Shown in pieces: positions 18,486 through 26,012 of a stretch of DNA of 64,000 bases. The stretch covers positions 21,487 to 85,486 of the forward strand of contig CADADP010000014.1 of NCBI GenBank assembly GCA_902786725.1. Direction: 5' to 3'. Under the pieces are notes generated by a model. That model did no database searches and was not told the DNA's origin. It was given only the letters and a program-made list of their open reading frames with translations. Every line of letters starts with the position of its first letter. Position 1 is the first letter of the stretch. The translations under genes and the position numbers were made by a program. The DNA comes from an uncultured Bacteroidales bacterium (lineage in GTDB: Bacteria > Bacteroidota > Bacteroidia > Bacteroidales > Muribaculaceae).

Positions 18486-18530
18486 GGCGAAGAGCCTCTG
18501 CAACTCTCTCAAGTGCAGAGGCTCTTCGCC
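18486..18530. terminator. Perfect 17-bp hairpin terminator
   Basis: The arms 18486-18502 and 18514-18530 are perfect inverted repeats of 17 bases with an 11-base loop, followed by TTT on the + strand. It lies 42 bases after pglF and 9 bases past the 3' end of the tRNA encoded on the other strand, so it can stop transcription from both sides. Confidence 0.85.
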
Positions 18531-18539
18531 TTTCCATCG

Positions 18540-18611
18540 TACGCCCATGGGGAGTCGAACCCCAATCGGAGGAACCGGAATCCTCTATTCTATCCATTGA
18601 ACTATAGGCGC
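18540..18611 (-). tRNA. tRNA-Arg (anticodon CCG)
   Basis: Read on the minus strand it folds as a 72-base cloverleaf without CCA. The acceptor stem GCGCCTA pairs with TGGGCGT (two wobbles), the D arm GTTC/GAAT has GG in its loop, the anticodon stem GAGGA/TCCTC has loop TTCCGGT giving anticodon CCG, the variable loop is 4 bases, the T arm TGGGG/CCCCA has loop TTCGACT, and the discriminator is A. It reads the arginine codon CGG. It has its own consensus promoter at 18644-18675. Confidence 0.95.
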
Positions 18612-18643
18612 ATTTTCTCGTTGGGCACGCCTCAACGTGGTTG

Positions 18644-18675
18644 CAAAGTTACGGCAAAATTTGTAACTTCGCAAA
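18644..18675 (-). promoter_or_regulatory. Bacteroidetes-type promoter for tRNA-Arg
   Basis: On the minus strand: TTTG (18675-18672), a 20-base spacer, then TAACTTTG (18651-18644). This matches the Bacteroidetes -33/-7 consensus (TTTG, about 19-21 bases, TAnnTTTG) exactly. Initiation would fall near 18637, about 26 bases before the mature tRNA 5' end. Confidence 0.85.
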
Positions 18676-18721
18676 GGTTTATGCCGAAATACGCAAAAAA
18701 TGACTCGATAACTCTCACACT

Positions 18722-19384
18722 ATGGATGTCAAAATAGAACAAAGTTGGAAACAAGAGCTCGCCGATGAGTGGAACAAGGACTATTTCGTTGCGCTCACAG
18801 ATTTCGTCAGGCGTGAGTATGCCTCTAAGCAGGTGTTCCCACCCGGGTCGCAGATATTCGCCGCCTTCGATGCCGCGCCGTTTAGTGCCGTTAAAGTGGT
18901 GATTCTGGGGCAAGATCCTTATCACGACGTGGGGCAGGCCAATGGTCTGTGTTTCTCCGTTAACGACGGCATACCGTTCCCGCCTTCGCTTCAGAACATC
19001 TTCCGTGAAGTTCACAACGACACCGGTGCCCCGATACCAACCTCCGGCGACCTTTCGCGCTGGGCAAGGCAAGGGGTGCTTTTGCTCAATGCCACGCTCA
19101 CCGTCGAGGCGCATCGGGCCGGCTCTCATCAGAATCGTGGCTGGGAACGCTTCACCGACGAGGTGGTGGCGCACTTGGCCCATAACCGCGACCACCTGGT
19201 CTTTATCCTCTGGGGAAGCTATGCCATACGCAAGGGAGCGCTAATCGACCGAAACCGGCATCTGGTCCTCACTTCGGCTCATCCGTCGCCGCTCTCGGCC
19301 TATCGGGGCTTCTTCGGCAATCATCATTTCTCCACTGCCAACGACTATCTTATCAAACACGGAAAAACTCCCATACAATGGTAA
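18722..19384 (+). CDS. ung: Uracil-DNA glycosylase, family 1
   Basis: A 220-residue protein of normal size. It has the water-activating motif 'GQDPYH' (Asp65), 'LCFSVNDGIPFPPSL' for the uracil pocket, 'LLLNATLTV', and the DNA-intercalation loop 'HPSPLS'. It excises uracil from DNA to start base excision repair. Its last 7 bases overlap the start of the next gene, so the two are probably co-transcribed and translationally coupled. Confidence 0.97.
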   Translation: MDVKIEQSWKQELADEWNKDYFVALTDFVRREYASKQVFPPGSQIFAAFDAAPFSAVKVVILGQDPYHDVGQANGLCFSVNDGIPFPPSLQNIFREVHNDTGAPIPTSGDLSRWARQGVLLLNATLTVEAHRAGSHQNRGWERFTDEVVAHLAHNRDHLVFILWGSYAIRKGALIDRNRHLVLTSAHPSPLSAYRGFFGNHHFSTANDYLIKHGKTPIQW

Positions 19385-19878
19385 ATTCTGAAAAAATAAA
19401 TCGATACGAGGAACTTCTGCTACAAGTGCGCGGACTCACCGACGGCGAAACCTCGCAGGTGAGCGTGCTGGCCAATGTGGCTGCTGCGATTCACGCGGCT
19501 ATGGACTTCTGGTGGACGGGGTTCTATCTCGTCAGCGGCGACCAACTGATTTTGGGACCATTCCAGGGGCCTGTGGCATGCTACAGAATCAAGCGCGGAC
19601 GCGGTGTGTGCGGCTCGGCATGGGAGAGGGGAGAAACGCTCGTGGTGCCCGATGTGGAGCAATTCCCGGGACACATAGCCTGCAGCAGCGAGTCACGGAG
19701 CGAAATAGTGGTGCCCGTCCTCGACTCATCGTCACAGGTGTGTGCCGTGCTCGATATTGATAGCCGCTCGCTTGCCGCCTTCGACCAAACCGATGCCCAC
19801 TACCTCGGCATAATAGCCCAAATCGTATCAGACACCGTCTTCACTCACTCCCTCGCAAATCAAAGACCGCCAGTGTAG
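19378..19878 (+). CDS. msrC: Free methionine-(R)-sulfoxide reductase (GAF domain, MsrC/fRMsr)
   Basis: A 166-residue single GAF-domain protein. Three conserved cysteines occur as Cys68 ('VACYRI'), Cys78 ('GVCGSAW') and Cys102 ('HIACSSESRSEI'), with the same spacing (10 and 24) as the active-site cysteines of E. coli MsrC. It reduces free, not protein-bound, methionine-R-sulfoxide in the cytoplasm. The ATG overlaps the ung stop by 7 bases. Its 3' end overlaps the 3' end of the convergent ABC gene by 19 bases. Confidence 0.93.
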   Translation: MVNSEKINRYEELLLQVRGLTDGETSQVSVLANVAAAIHAAMDFWWTGFYLVSGDQLILGPFQGPVACYRIKRGRGVCGSAWERGETLVVPDVEQFPGHIACSSESRSEIVVPVLDSSSQVCAVLDIDSRSLAAFDQTDAHYLGIIAQIVSDTVFTHSLANQRPPV

Positions 19879-21707
19879 AGCTGGTGGTATTTCCCGCCAA
19901 GCGCTATCAGCTCGTCGTGTGTGCCGCGCTCTATAATGCGACCCTTTTCAAGCACTATTATACAATCGGCGTTACGCACGGTGCTCAGTCGGTGCGCTAT
20001 CACAAATGTAGTGCGCCCTTTCATCAGCGAGTCCATCCCTCGTTGCACCAATAGCTCTGTGCGGGTGTCGATACTCGATGTGGCCTCGTCCAGTATCAGC
20101 ACAGGCGGATTGGCCACAGCGGCGCGTGCTATCGCGAGCAACTGACGCTCGCCCTGGCTCAGGTTGCCGCCGTCGCCGCTGAGCATCGTCTCGTAGCCGT
20201 TGCTCAGGCGGCGAATAAAGTCGTCGGCATTCACCAGCTTGGCCGCGGCCTTGCATTCCTCGTCGCTTGCGTCGAGTCGGCCGTAGCGGATGTTTTCCAG
20301 TACCGTGCCCGTGAAAAGGTGGGTCTCCTGTAACACCATTCCCAAGCTGCGGCGCAGGTGTGGTTTGCTGATGTCGTTAATGTTGATGCCGTCGTAGAGC
20401 ACCTTCCCGTCTTGGATATCGTAGAAGCGATTTATCAGGTTGGTTATAGTGGTCTTGCCGGCTCCTGTGCCGCCCACAAACGCTATCTTCTGGTCGGGCA
20501 TGGCGTCTATCACTATGTCCTCAAGCGCCAGCCGGCTCCCGTCGTAGCTGAAATCCACCATGTTCAGCGACACGCCGCCTTCCACACGCCTATACTTTGC
20601 TCCGCCATCGCTCAGAGTCTGCTTCCACGCCCATGAGCCGGTGCGCTGATTTGCCTCGGTGATATTTCCAGCGCTGTCTTCGTGAGTGCATACCAGCGTC
20701 ACCGTGCCGCTGTCGGCTTCCGATTCCTCATCTATGATGGCGAATAGCCGTTCAGCGCCGGCGGCTGCGGTGATAATACTGTTGATTTGCTGACTCACGT
20801 GCGATATCGGCTGGGTGAAACTCTTGTTGAGCGTGAGGAATGCCACCAGGGTGCCCAGCGTCAGTCCGTACTCGCCGCTCAGTGCCACTGCAGCGCCCAC
20901 CACAGCCAGCATAACATATCCTATGTTGCCCAGATTGCCGTTCACCGGCATCACAATGTTTGCTATCCGGTTAGCGTTATAGGCGCTCGAGCGCAGTTCC
21001 TCGTTGAGTCGTTCAAACTGCTCTATGGCCTCGTCCTCGTGGCAGAACACTTTCACCACACGCTGGCCGCTTACCATCTCCTCAATGTAGCCGTTGACCT
21101 GCGCCAGATTCTTTTGCTGCTTCACAAAGTAGGCGCGAGATTTCTTTCCCAGACGCGTGGTGCACACTGCCATTACAACCGCTATTGCCGCCGACACCAT
21201 CGTCAGCGGCACGCTCATCGCCACCATCGCGCAGAATGTGGCCACTATGGTGATTACAGAGTTAAGCGCTTGCGGAAGACTGGAACTTAGCATCTGTCGC
21301 AACGTGTCGATGTCGTTGGTGTAGGCCGACATGATATCACCGTGCGAGTGGGTGTCGAAGTAGCGGATGGGCAGTGTCTCCATGTGGCTGAACATGTCCT
21401 TGCGCAACTTCAGCATCGTACCCTGACTCACGCTTATCATTATCCGGTTGTAGGCGTATGAGCATGCCGCGCCCAGCGTCAGAACCAGTCCCAGCACAAA
21501 CAGCGTCTGGGCCAGAGAACTGTACTCGGGGTTGGTGGCTTGGGTTAGAGGTGCTATATAGTCGTCTATCAGCGTGCGGATAAACAGGTTAGAGACCAGC
21601 GTGGTGCCGGCAGTGATAAATATGCACACAGCCACCGCCGCAAACGAGAACTTGTAGGTTCCCAGCACGTAGCGTAATAGCCGCCACAGGGTGTCCTTGC
21701 GTCTCAT
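19860..21707 (-). CDS. ABC exporter half-transporter, canonical ATP site (membrane plus ATPase)
   Basis: A 615-residue type IV ABC exporter subunit with six transmembrane helices (about 20-320) fused to an ATPase domain. Walker A is 'VGGTGAGKTT', the signature 'LSQGERQL', and Walker B 'LILDEATSSID' with the catalytic Glu. About 60 extra residues between the two domains (around 335-395) are unusual. It overlaps the upstream partner gene by 4 bases (ATGA), so the two form a heterodimeric exporter of the MdlAB/TM287-288 kind. Substrate unknown; drug, lipid or peptide export are all possible. Confidence 0.9.
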   Translation of the reverse strand: MRRKDTLWRLLRYVLGTYKFSFAAVAVCIFITAGTTLVSNLFIRTLIDDYIAPLTQATNPEYSSLAQTLFVLGLVLTLGAACSYAYNRIMISVSQGTMLKLRKDMFSHMETLPIRYFDTHSHGDIMSAYTNDIDTLRQMLSSSLPQALNSVITIVATFCAMVAMSVPLTMVSAAIAVVMAVCTTRLGKKSRAYFVKQQKNLAQVNGYIEEMVSGQRVVKVFCHEDEAIEQFERLNEELRSSAYNANRIANIVMPVNGNLGNIGYVMLAVVGAAVALSGEYGLTLGTLVAFLTLNKSFTQPISHVSQQINSIITAAAGAERLFAIIDEESEADSGTVTLVCTHEDSAGNITEANQRTGSWAWKQTLSDGGAKYRRVEGGVSLNMVDFSYDGSRLALEDIVIDAMPDQKIAFVGGTGAGKTTITNLINRFYDIQDGKVLYDGININDISKPHLRRSLGMVLQETHLFTGTVLENIRYGRLDASDEECKAAAKLVNADDFIRRLSNGYETMLSGDGGNLSQGERQLLAIARAAVANPPVLILDEATSSIDTRTELLVQRGMDSLMKGRTTFVIAHRLSTVRNADCIIVLEKGRIIERGTHDELIALGGKYHQLYTGGL

Positions 21708-23464
21708 GCTTTCACCTCCTTTCTGCCGCTATGGTCAAAGTCGCCGCCCTCGTCGCTCTGCAACGCCACAATCTCCTTGTAAATCGCATTGCTCTTGAGC
21801 AGATTCTCATGAGTGTCGAAGCCGCACACTCGCCCGCTGTCCATCACCACTATTCGGTCACAATTCTTCACACTCGAGATGCGCTGAGCTATTATAAGTT
21901 TGGTGGTGTCAGGTATCTCTTCGCGGAACGCGCGCTGAATACGTGCGTCGGTGGCGGTGTCGCAGGCGCTTGTCGAGTCGTCAAGTACCAGCACACGGGG
22001 CTTCTTCAGCAGCGCGCGGGCTATGCACAAACGCTGTTTCTGGCCTCCGCTCACGTTGGTCCCGCCTTGCTCTATCCGGGTCTCATAGCCATCGGGCATC
22101 TCACTGATAAACTCATCGGCGCATGCCAACTTGCACGCGGCCCGGCATTCCTCAAGTGTGGCCTCAGGATTACCCCAGCGCAGGTTGTCCAGCACCGTGC
22201 CGCTGAACAGGGTGTTCTTCTGTAGCACCACTGCCACATTCTCGCGCAGGGTGGTCAGGTCGTAGTCGCGCACGTCATGCCCGCCCACACTCACCGTGCC
22301 ACGGCTCGTGTCGTAGAGGCGGCTCACAAGGCTCACTACACTCGACTTACCGCTACCCGTACCACCTATAATTCCTATCGTCTCGCCGGAGTGGATATCT
22401 AGTGTGACATCGCTCAGAGCGTAATCACCGCTTCCTTCCTTGTAGGCAAAGCTCACGCCCTCAAATCTGATGCTCCCATCGGCCAGTTCGCTTATCGCTC
22501 TTTCGGGGTTCACTATATCAGGCTCCTCATCTATTATCTCAGCCACTCGCTTGCCACTTGCCGCGCTCATCGTGAGCATCACAAATATCATCGTCAGCAT
22601 CATCAGCGACATCAGTATGCTCATCACGTATGTGAACAGCGATGTTAATTCGCCCGTGGTCACCTCTCCGGCCACCACATAGTGCGCGCCCCACCACGAC
22701 AACGCTATTATGCAACCATAGGTCACCAGATTCATTACCGGGTGGTTCAGCGCCATCAGGCTCTCGGCTTTCACATAAAGCCTGTATAACCCGTAGGCCG
22801 CGCGACCGAATTTCTCCTTCTCAAAATCTTCGCGGACAAACGCCTTTACCACCCTGATGCCCACCACGTTCTCCCGCACACTCGCGTTTAGCTCATCATA
22901 CTGCTTGAACACCTGCGTAAACACTCCGGCTACCTTGCGGATAATCGTGAACACCACCGCCGAGAGCACCACCAGAGCCACAATGAATATCAAACTCAAC
23001 TTAGCGTCTATCACAAAACACATCACCACCGAAAACACCATCCTCAGCGGAGCGCGTACCGTGATACGCAGAATTTGCTGATAAGCGTTCTGCAGGTTGG
23101 TCACATCGGTCGTCATTCGCGTCACAAGCCCCGATGTGCTGAACTTGTCAATGTCGCCGAACGAGAACCGCTGAATATTCCGGTACATGGCGTTACGCAG
23201 GTTGGCCGCGAACCCCGACGATGCGTACGAGGCCAGTTGACCCGCCGCTATGCCGAACCCCAGGCTCAGCAGCGCCATGCCCAGCATAATCAGCCCATAC
23301 CGATACACGCTCGGCATATCTCCGGCCGTAATCCCACGGTCAATCAGCATTGCCGTCACGTAGGGTATCAGAACCTCCATCACCACCTCCAGTCCGGTCA
23401 CAACAGGAGTCAATATCGAAGCCCACTTATACTGCCCAATCTGTTTCGCTAAAGTCTTAATCAT
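21704..23464 (-). CDS. ABC exporter half-transporter, degenerate ATP site
   Basis: A 586-residue partner: six transmembrane helices (about 15-310) then an ATPase domain with 'IGGTGSGKSS', signature 'VSGGQKQRL' and Walker B 'LVLDDSTSACD', where the catalytic Glu is Asp. One such degenerate site is the known hallmark of heterodimeric ABC exporters. I start it at the ATG at 23464 rather than the GTG two codons upstream. A promoter-like CAAATTTA (minus-strand TAAATTTG) lies at 23470-23477, close to the ATG, implying a very short leader or none. Convergent with msrC. Confidence 0.9.
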   Translation of the reverse strand: MIKTLAKQIGQYKWASILTPVVTGLEVVMEVLIPYVTAMLIDRGITAGDMPSVYRYGLIMLGMALLSLGFGIAAGQLASYASSGFAANLRNAMYRNIQRFSFGDIDKFSTSGLVTRMTTDVTNLQNAYQQILRITVRAPLRMVFSVVMCFVIDAKLSLIFIVALVVLSAVVFTIIRKVAGVFTQVFKQYDELNASVRENVVGIRVVKAFVREDFEKEKFGRAAYGLYRLYVKAESLMALNHPVMNLVTYGCIIALSWWGAHYVVAGEVTTGELTSLFTYVMSILMSLMMLTMIFVMLTMSAASGKRVAEIIDEEPDIVNPERAISELADGSIRFEGVSFAYKEGSGDYALSDVTLDIHSGETIGIIGGTGSGKSSVVSLVSRLYDTSRGTVSVGGHDVRDYDLTTLRENVAVVLQKNTLFSGTVLDNLRWGNPEATLEECRAACKLACADEFISEMPDGYETRIEQGGTNVSGGQKQRLCIARALLKKPRVLVLDDSTSACDTATDARIQRAFREEIPDTTKLIIAQRISSVKNCDRIVVMDSGRVCGFDTHENLLKSNAIYKEIVALQSDEGGDFDHSGRKEVKA

Positions 23465-23566
23465 AAGCACAAATTTAGATAAAAATCAGGATTTATAAGC
23501 CAATCAGAATAAAAAAGTCGCTCAAAATTCACCCGCACCGCGGTAATGCGCCACCCCTCGTAACTA

Positions 23567-23815
23567 TCAGCCAAAACTAAAATAGATGTAGCCTACGGCT
23601 AAGAACCACGATTCATATGCCACACGGAGACGTTCACAGGAATTGCTCATAGCCTTATGCAGAATCTTAATATCATCCTTCGGTAATTGCCCATGTCGAA
23701 GGAAACATCCCCTTCAACCACTACCGACAGAACTCTATGCAAAGCAACCCCATCATAGATATGCTCGATGAGAATATCCATAGAGTCTTTTGCGAAATAG
23801 AAACTCGCAATGTCG
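23567..23815 (-). pseudogene. Frameshifted coding remnant, unidentified
   Basis: The minus strand carries two adjacent open pieces in different frames that look like one protein. The first reads approximately 'FAKDSMDILIEHIYDG', then '..LHRVLSVVVEGD'. After a frame change near 23707-23714 the second reads 'FLRHGQLPKDDIKIL', '..AMSNSCERLRVAYESW' and ends at TGA 23567. Charged and hydrophobic residues alternate as in a helical protein, and there is no start codon. I do not recognise the family. It is the only coding-like signal in the 493-base gap 23471-23963; treat it as tentative. Confidence 0.3.
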
Positions 23816-23835
23816 TATTACAATTATTGCGAGTT
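23802..23835. repeat. 10-bp inverted repeat
   Basis: AACTCGCAAT (23802-23811) and its exact reverse complement (23826-23835) with a 14-base loop. There is no T-run, so it is a weak terminator candidate; an operator or chance palindrome is equally possible. It lies 128 bases before the OmpA-domain gene. Confidence 0.4.
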
Positions 23836-23963
23836 ACCTCAGGAGGTGAGAATGGAAAGGAAAATGGCGCTTTAATTTGGTGGGAATGGAAAAATGTGCT
23901 ATTTTTACGGCGTATAACAATCGCTACCAACAATTTATCAACCTAAATAATACATTTTTAACT

Positions 23964-25175
23964 ATGAAGAGACTGATGATTGTCGCGGCAGTCGCCGCAT
24001 TAATTGCCGCGCCGGCCGATGTGTCGGCGCAGGGTTGGCTGCACAGCCTGGGCCAGAAGGCCGCTGGCAAAGCGATAGGCAAGATTGAGGAGGCCGCCAC
24101 CAAGAAGGACAAGAAAGCCGATAAAGCCGAGCGGCAGGACGAGCCCGAGCAGCGCGATGAACAAGAGAGTGCTGCCGAGAGCGCCGCTCCGGCCAATCGC
24201 ACCGCCGAGACTGCCTATGCAAAGACCGACTTTGTGCCGGGCGACTTGGTGATTTTTGCCGACGACCTCGAGGGCGAGCAACTGGGCGAGTTCCCCAGCC
24301 AGTGGGACTTGGTGAACGGTTCCGCCGAGGTGGCGAAGCACGACGGACGCATGTGCATCTTCCTCGAGAACGACAACACGGAGATAGCTCCGCTCATCAA
24401 TGGCGACAGCAAGAACTACCTGCCCGAGCAGTTCACGCTCGAGTTTGACTACTGGTGCAACGGCGCGGAGGACTACAACGCCGGCATCCATCTGCGCCTG
24501 ATAGACGCCGAAGCCAATAACTGCGGCAATATTCACATCGCCACCGAGGAGCTTGTCAGTTGGGGCATTCAAAAGCCGCGGGAGGGTGAAGTCAATGGCG
24601 AGTATGACGCGTTGGAAACCATCGAGCGGCAGAACGCGTGGAACCACTTCGCGCTCTCGTTCAACAAACGCGCCATGAAGATTTACATCAACGGCACGCG
24701 CATTGCCAACCTGCCCAACGTGAAAGCCCCTACCGCTTTCTCCATCAGCGGCGAGTTCTGGGACGACCACCGCTACCTGCTCACCGGCTTCCGCCTCGCG
24801 CAGGGTGCCGTGCCCCTCTACGACCGCGTGATGAGCGAGGGCAAGATTGTGACCTACGCCATCACCTTTGACGTGGCCAAGGCGACCATCAAACCCGAGA
24901 GCATGGTGGAGATCAACCGCATCAAGAAATTGATGGAAGAGCAGCCGAGCCTCAATTTTGAGGTGCAAGGCCACTGCGACAACACCGGCAGCGCGGCCAC
25001 CAACGACCGCCTCTCGCAGCAGCGCGCCGAGGCCATAGTGCTCAAACTTGTGGAACTCGGCGTGGACCGCAGCCGCCTGAGCGCCGTGGGCAAAGGCTCC
25101 AACGAGCCAATCGCCGACAACTCCACCAACGAGGGCCGCGCCCGCAACCGCCGCGTCGAGTTCGTCAAAAAATAA
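23964..25175 (+). CDS. Secreted OmpA-domain protein with LamG-like middle domain
   Basis: A 403-residue envelope protein. An N-terminal signal peptide ends near 'ADVSAQ' (residue 23), followed by a charged Lys/Glu/Ala-rich linker to about residue 85. A beta-rich region (90-285: 'DDLEGEQLGEFPSQWDL', 'FDYWCNG', 'INGTRIANLP') resembles a laminin-G/concanavalin-like fold. The OmpA-like peptidoglycan-binding domain is at about 295-403 ('GHCDNTGSAATNDRLSQQRA', 'GKGSNEP', 'RARNRRVEF'). It probably tethers the outer membrane or periplasm to peptidoglycan. The open frame extends upstream to 23877, but the ATG at 23964 is required for the signal peptide. A 14-bp hairpin follows the stop. Confidence 0.85.
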   Translation: MKRLMIVAAVAALIAAPADVSAQGWLHSLGQKAAGKAIGKIEEAATKKDKKADKAERQDEPEQRDEQESAAESAAPANRTAETAYAKTDFVPGDLVIFADDLEGEQLGEFPSQWDLVNGSAEVAKHDGRMCIFLENDNTEIAPLINGDSKNYLPEQFTLEFDYWCNGAEDYNAGIHLRLIDAEANNCGNIHIATEELVSWGIQKPREGEVNGEYDALETIERQNAWNHFALSFNKRAMKIYINGTRIANLPNVKAPTAFSISGEFWDDHRYLLTGFRLAQGAVPLYDRVMSEGKIVTYAITFDVAKATIKPESMVEINRIKKLMEEQPSLNFEVQGHCDNTGSAATNDRLSQQRAEAIVLKLVELGVDRSRLSAVGKGSNEPIADNSTNEGRARNRRVEFVKK

Positions 25176-25201
25176 TCGACCACCTTCCCGCTAAAGAGAT
25201 T

Positions 25202-25444
25202 TTAGACGACAATAAGGTCAACAAGGACAACGGTCACCACCGTTAATTTGTCCTTGTTGACTTTCACATGTTGGATTTTACAAATTGTCTCAAGCGTTAG
25301 GTTTTCGCCTCCTTTCAATAATTTAGCGACATATGCAGGTGAAACATTCAAATCCTCAGCTAATTCTTTTTGGGTCAAACCTGCCTTGCGGATATAGTAG
25401 TGTATGGCTAACGCTATCTCTTGTGATAAGCTTAGCCTAGCCAT
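25202..25444 (-). CDS. Small Xre/Cro-type helix-turn-helix protein, probably C-terminally truncated
   Basis: An 80-residue protein. Residues 1-58 form a Cro/C1-type HTH: 'AGLTQKELAEDLNVSPAYV' is helix-turn-helix, followed by 'KLLKGGENLTLETICKIQ'. The remaining 20 residues, rich in Val and Lys, are encoded by the terminator hairpin at 25217-25261 and do not look like a natural domain. Homologous small regulators usually go on with an amphipathic helix for 15-40 residues. No toxin gene is adjacent, so it is not an evident toxin-antitoxin pair. A DNA-binding role is likely; the target is unknown. Confidence 0.6.
   Translation of the reverse strand: MARLSLSQEIALAIHYYIRKAGLTQKELAEDLNVSPAYVAKLLKGGENLTLETICKIQHVKVNKDKLTVVTVVLVDLIVV
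25217..25261. terminator. 14-bp hairpin, probable terminator of the OmpA-domain gene
   Basis: Perfect arms 25217-25230 and 25248-25261 with an inner 4-bp CGGT/ACCG stem, then TTT on the + strand. It starts 41 bases after the OmpA-domain stop and lies inside the last codons of the convergent HTH gene. Confidence 0.7.
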
Positions 25445-25665
25445 TCGCGGTTTTCATTGGAGGCCATTGAAGAAAAATTTACCTCGTAAGTGTTAAATAA
25501 TTGTTAAAACCATCCGGCCAATTAAACCGTGGCACTCTATCCGAGTCAAAAAGTCGTATGATTTGAGAAACAAAAGCTTCAAACATCAATAACTGACTTT
25601 TTTCTATAATAAAACTCGATTTTCACAACTTGCTGCGATTAGCACCCGTGAATGTCAAAATAAGA

Positions 25666-25697
25666 AACCTCATGAACTACTGCTCATGGGGTTTTTT
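25666..25697 (+). terminator. Orphan intrinsic terminator
   Basis: Stem AACCTCATGA (25666-25675) pairs with TCATGGGGTT (25684-25693, one G-T wobble), with an 8-base loop and a run of six T (25692-25697). The direction is +, but the nearest + gene upstream (OmpA-domain) already has a hairpin 400 bases earlier. Confidence 0.75.
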
Positions 25698-25874
25698 GTC
25701 GCTCTACCCCCCACACCCTCACTCTTCAACATGTCAATGAACTCTTTTCTATGCTGCAAAATTAGCCCTGTTTCACCCGCTTGTCAATGTCAATTTCTGC
25801 ATTTCTCATGCAACCGCTTCCACACCGCATCCCACACGATTTCACATCCTCAACTTTCACTTTTCCTCTTTTTA

Positions 25875-25906
25875 TTTCGCCAAATGGGATTTTTTCAGTA
25901 ACTTTA
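25875..25906 (+). promoter_or_regulatory. Candidate promoter for the scaffold/GGGtGRT operon
   Basis: TTTC (25875-25878), 20 bases, then TAACTTTA (25899-25906), one mismatch from each Bacteroidetes consensus half. It would give a leader of about 100 bases before the ATG at 26013. Confidence 0.45.
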
Positions 25907-26012
25907 CACTCTCAAAGTCTGCTCGGCACGCATTGGCACGCCAAGCAGGCCCAAACAGAAAAACATTGCGAAACTCTTTTTAATTACGTAATTAATTTAA
26001 CAAATAACTATT

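Larger units (their letters stand above)
25445..26012. other. 568-base gap: orphan terminator and leader of the scaffold/GGGtGRT operon
   Basis: No convincing gene. It contains an intrinsic terminator at 25666-25697 that has no + strand gene before it, C/T-rich sequence at 25700-25890, and a promoter-like element at 25875-25906. A short RNA ending at 25697 is possible, but no clear promoter for it is visible. Confidence 0.5.

Noticed and set aside
18486-18611. Possible attachment site at the tRNA-Arg 3' end
   Set aside because: No integrase gene and no repeated copy of the tRNA end is visible in the window, so an att site cannot be claimed.
23737-23946. 69-codon + strand open frame before the OmpA-domain gene
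   Set aside because: Its middle is the 10-bp inverted repeat, and the remainder overlaps the leader of the next gene; no family resemblance, and the opposite strand has a better coding signal.
24000-24974. 324-codon open frame opposite the OmpA-domain gene
   Set aside because: Antisense of a GC-rich coding region; the sense protein has a signal peptide and OmpA motifs.
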